Shown in pieces: positions 63,111 through 64,000 of a DNA stretch of 64,000 nucleotides; the stretch's first letter is position 1; each line of letters starts with the position of its first letter. A program made the translations under genes and the position numbers. The stretch spans positions 1,612,001-1,676,000 of the forward strand of contig JAFKAC010000010.1 of assembly GCA_025766275.1 (NCBI GenBank), read 5' to 3'. This DNA comes from Lactarius indigo (taxonomy: Eukaryota; Basidiomycota; Agaricomycetes; Russulales; Russulaceae). Under the pieces are notes generated by a model, which saw nothing but the letters and a program-made list of their open reading frames with translations, had not been told where the DNA came from and made no database searches.

Positions 63111-63406
63111 AGGGAGGACATAACAACCAAAGGCCAGTCACTTGCTATAATTGCAGGAAGGATGGACACATGGCCTGCAATTGTAGGCAACCACGAGGAG
63201 GCTATCAGCCCCAAGCATCAACTAGTTGCTATATTGATACTGACTATCATCAACAAGAACTGGAAGTCGCTACCAGGGCAGTTCAAGATATACCCCCTCA
63301 ACAGCATGCCAGTGACTGGCTTAACGGAGTGGCAGGAGAATCAGATGACGTAAAGGACATTATCCTCCAACAGCTATGGAAGAAGGAGGGTTTTCAGGAC
63401 GCCTGA
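63111..63406 (+). pseudogene. Element G gag, C-terminal fragment
   Basis: Reads GGHNNQRPVT, zinc knuckle CYNCRKDGHMACNC, and the tail VKDIILQQLWKKEGFQDA with stop TGA 63404-63406. It matches the end of C gag. The central capsid-like region that should precede it is missing. Confidence 0.87.
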
Positions 63407-64000
63407 ACCCATCGGCCTGGGTAAGGGCAGTTAAATGTAACAGTGTAATCATGACTCGCTACCGTTCTATGAGAGTTCCAGTATCAGTTCGCACAAGTTA
63501 CGCAATGGCCGACATATGAGCACTAGTCGACTCAGGAGCAACCCACTGCTTCATGAGACCCTCCTTCACAAAAAGGATGGGACTTGGGACCAAACAACTC
63601 GACATCCCAAAGAAAATATGGAATATTGATAATATGGAAAACAAGTCGGGGCGTATTACTCATTATACCGATGTCAATGTCCAAACTAAAGGAATTCATA
63701 AGGAAATCTGCTTCCTTATTACAGACATTGGCAATGAAGACATCATACTAGGATATCCCTGGCTTGCCATCTATGACCCACATATTAAATGGTCACAAGC
63801 TGCCATACATGAGGATATGCTCCCTATTATTATTCGCTCAACTAATCCTTATGTCAAAACAATGCCAGTAGTTGCAACAGCCACCATCCAGAACAATGAC
63901 TATGAAATAGTACACTCCTGCGTTATCACAGAAGAACAACAACAACAATTCGAGGAAGGATGCCAAATCCGAGCCACCACCACTGACCTCGCTATTGCCA
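63376..64000 (+). pseudogene. Element G pol, N-terminal part (protease), runs off the window
   Basis: Overlaps gag in the -1 frame with slippery GGGTTTT at 63388-63394. Protease ALVDSGATHCFMRP, then KKIWNIDNMENKSGRITHYT and LGYPWLAIYDPHIKW, as in C pol. A TGA (near 63518) interrupts YAMADI-stop-ALVDSG. Continues beyond 64000. Confidence 0.87.

Larger units (their letters stand above)
22948..64000 (+). mobile_element. Gypsy element G (family A, outermost, continues past window)
   Basis: 5' LTR 22948-23456, PBS 23459-23469, gag in three separated pieces (23477-23550, 35491-36275, 63111-63406), pol from 63376 to the window end. Its gag is opened by F (target copy ACGT) and by the pile of insertions at 36276-63110. 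The central gag region of about 300 codons is missing. Several nonsense codons make it inactive. The 3' LTR lies beyond 64000. Confidence 0.8.

Overview
The window is repeat-rich fungal DNA, most likely from an agaricomycete (mushroom-type basidiomycete). The signs are introns of about 50 bases with GT...AG ends, a Mutator-like (MULE) transposase of the type common in mushrooms, and several Ty3/gypsy families with chromodomains. I found no host housekeeping gene, rRNA, tRNA or CRISPR array. Nearly everything is a transposable element or a fragment of one, inserted into one another.

Left block (1-20356): a MULE transposase gene on the + strand is split twice. Gypsy element B (2299-18469, minus strand) sits in exon 3 and a family-T solo LTR (18992-19546) sits in exon 4. 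Removing each insertion with one copy of its target duplication restores the reading frame. B itself carries a solo LTR (3016-3538) and a complete young gypsy element C (7843-15629, plus strand) with intact gag and pol. 20357-22947 has no recognisable gene; it holds a 60-bp minisatellite, diverged direct repeats and a copia solo LTR.

Middle and right block (22948-64000): gypsy element G (plus strand) starts at 22948 and runs past the window end. Its gag is cut first by element F (23551-35490, minus strand) and then by a 27-kb pile of insertions. F is a different gypsy lineage with 795-bp LTRs and an ordinary PBS. Between its pol and 3' LTR it carries three intron-containing genes on the opposite strand; they look related to one another and the first has a Zn2Cys6-like motif. 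Then come a truncated family-T LTR, element E (36680-52182, minus) holding an intact copia element (39300-46145, plus) and a 739-bp solo LTR, a remnant H, element I (54127-62522, minus) with its own solo LTR, and solo LTR J (62527-63110). G gag and pol resume at 63111.

Themes. (1) Families A (B, C, E, G) and T (I and relatives) show self-priming of the Tf1/sushi kind: the 11 bases 2 nt inside the 5' LTR are the exact complement of 11 bases lying 32-34 nt downstream of the LTR TATA box, and the two families do this with two different 11-mers. (2) After the chromodomain, family A pol has a roughly 415-residue extension; family T has instead a separate ORF3 whose central part looks homologous and which adds zinc knuckles. 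(3) Old copies decay almost only by C-to-T change at CpG (all 10 differences between the F LTRs; most nonsense codons are CGA to TGA), while C and the copia element are clean. (4) Some junctions (E, H, I, G) lack target duplications, so recombination between copies has shaped the right half.
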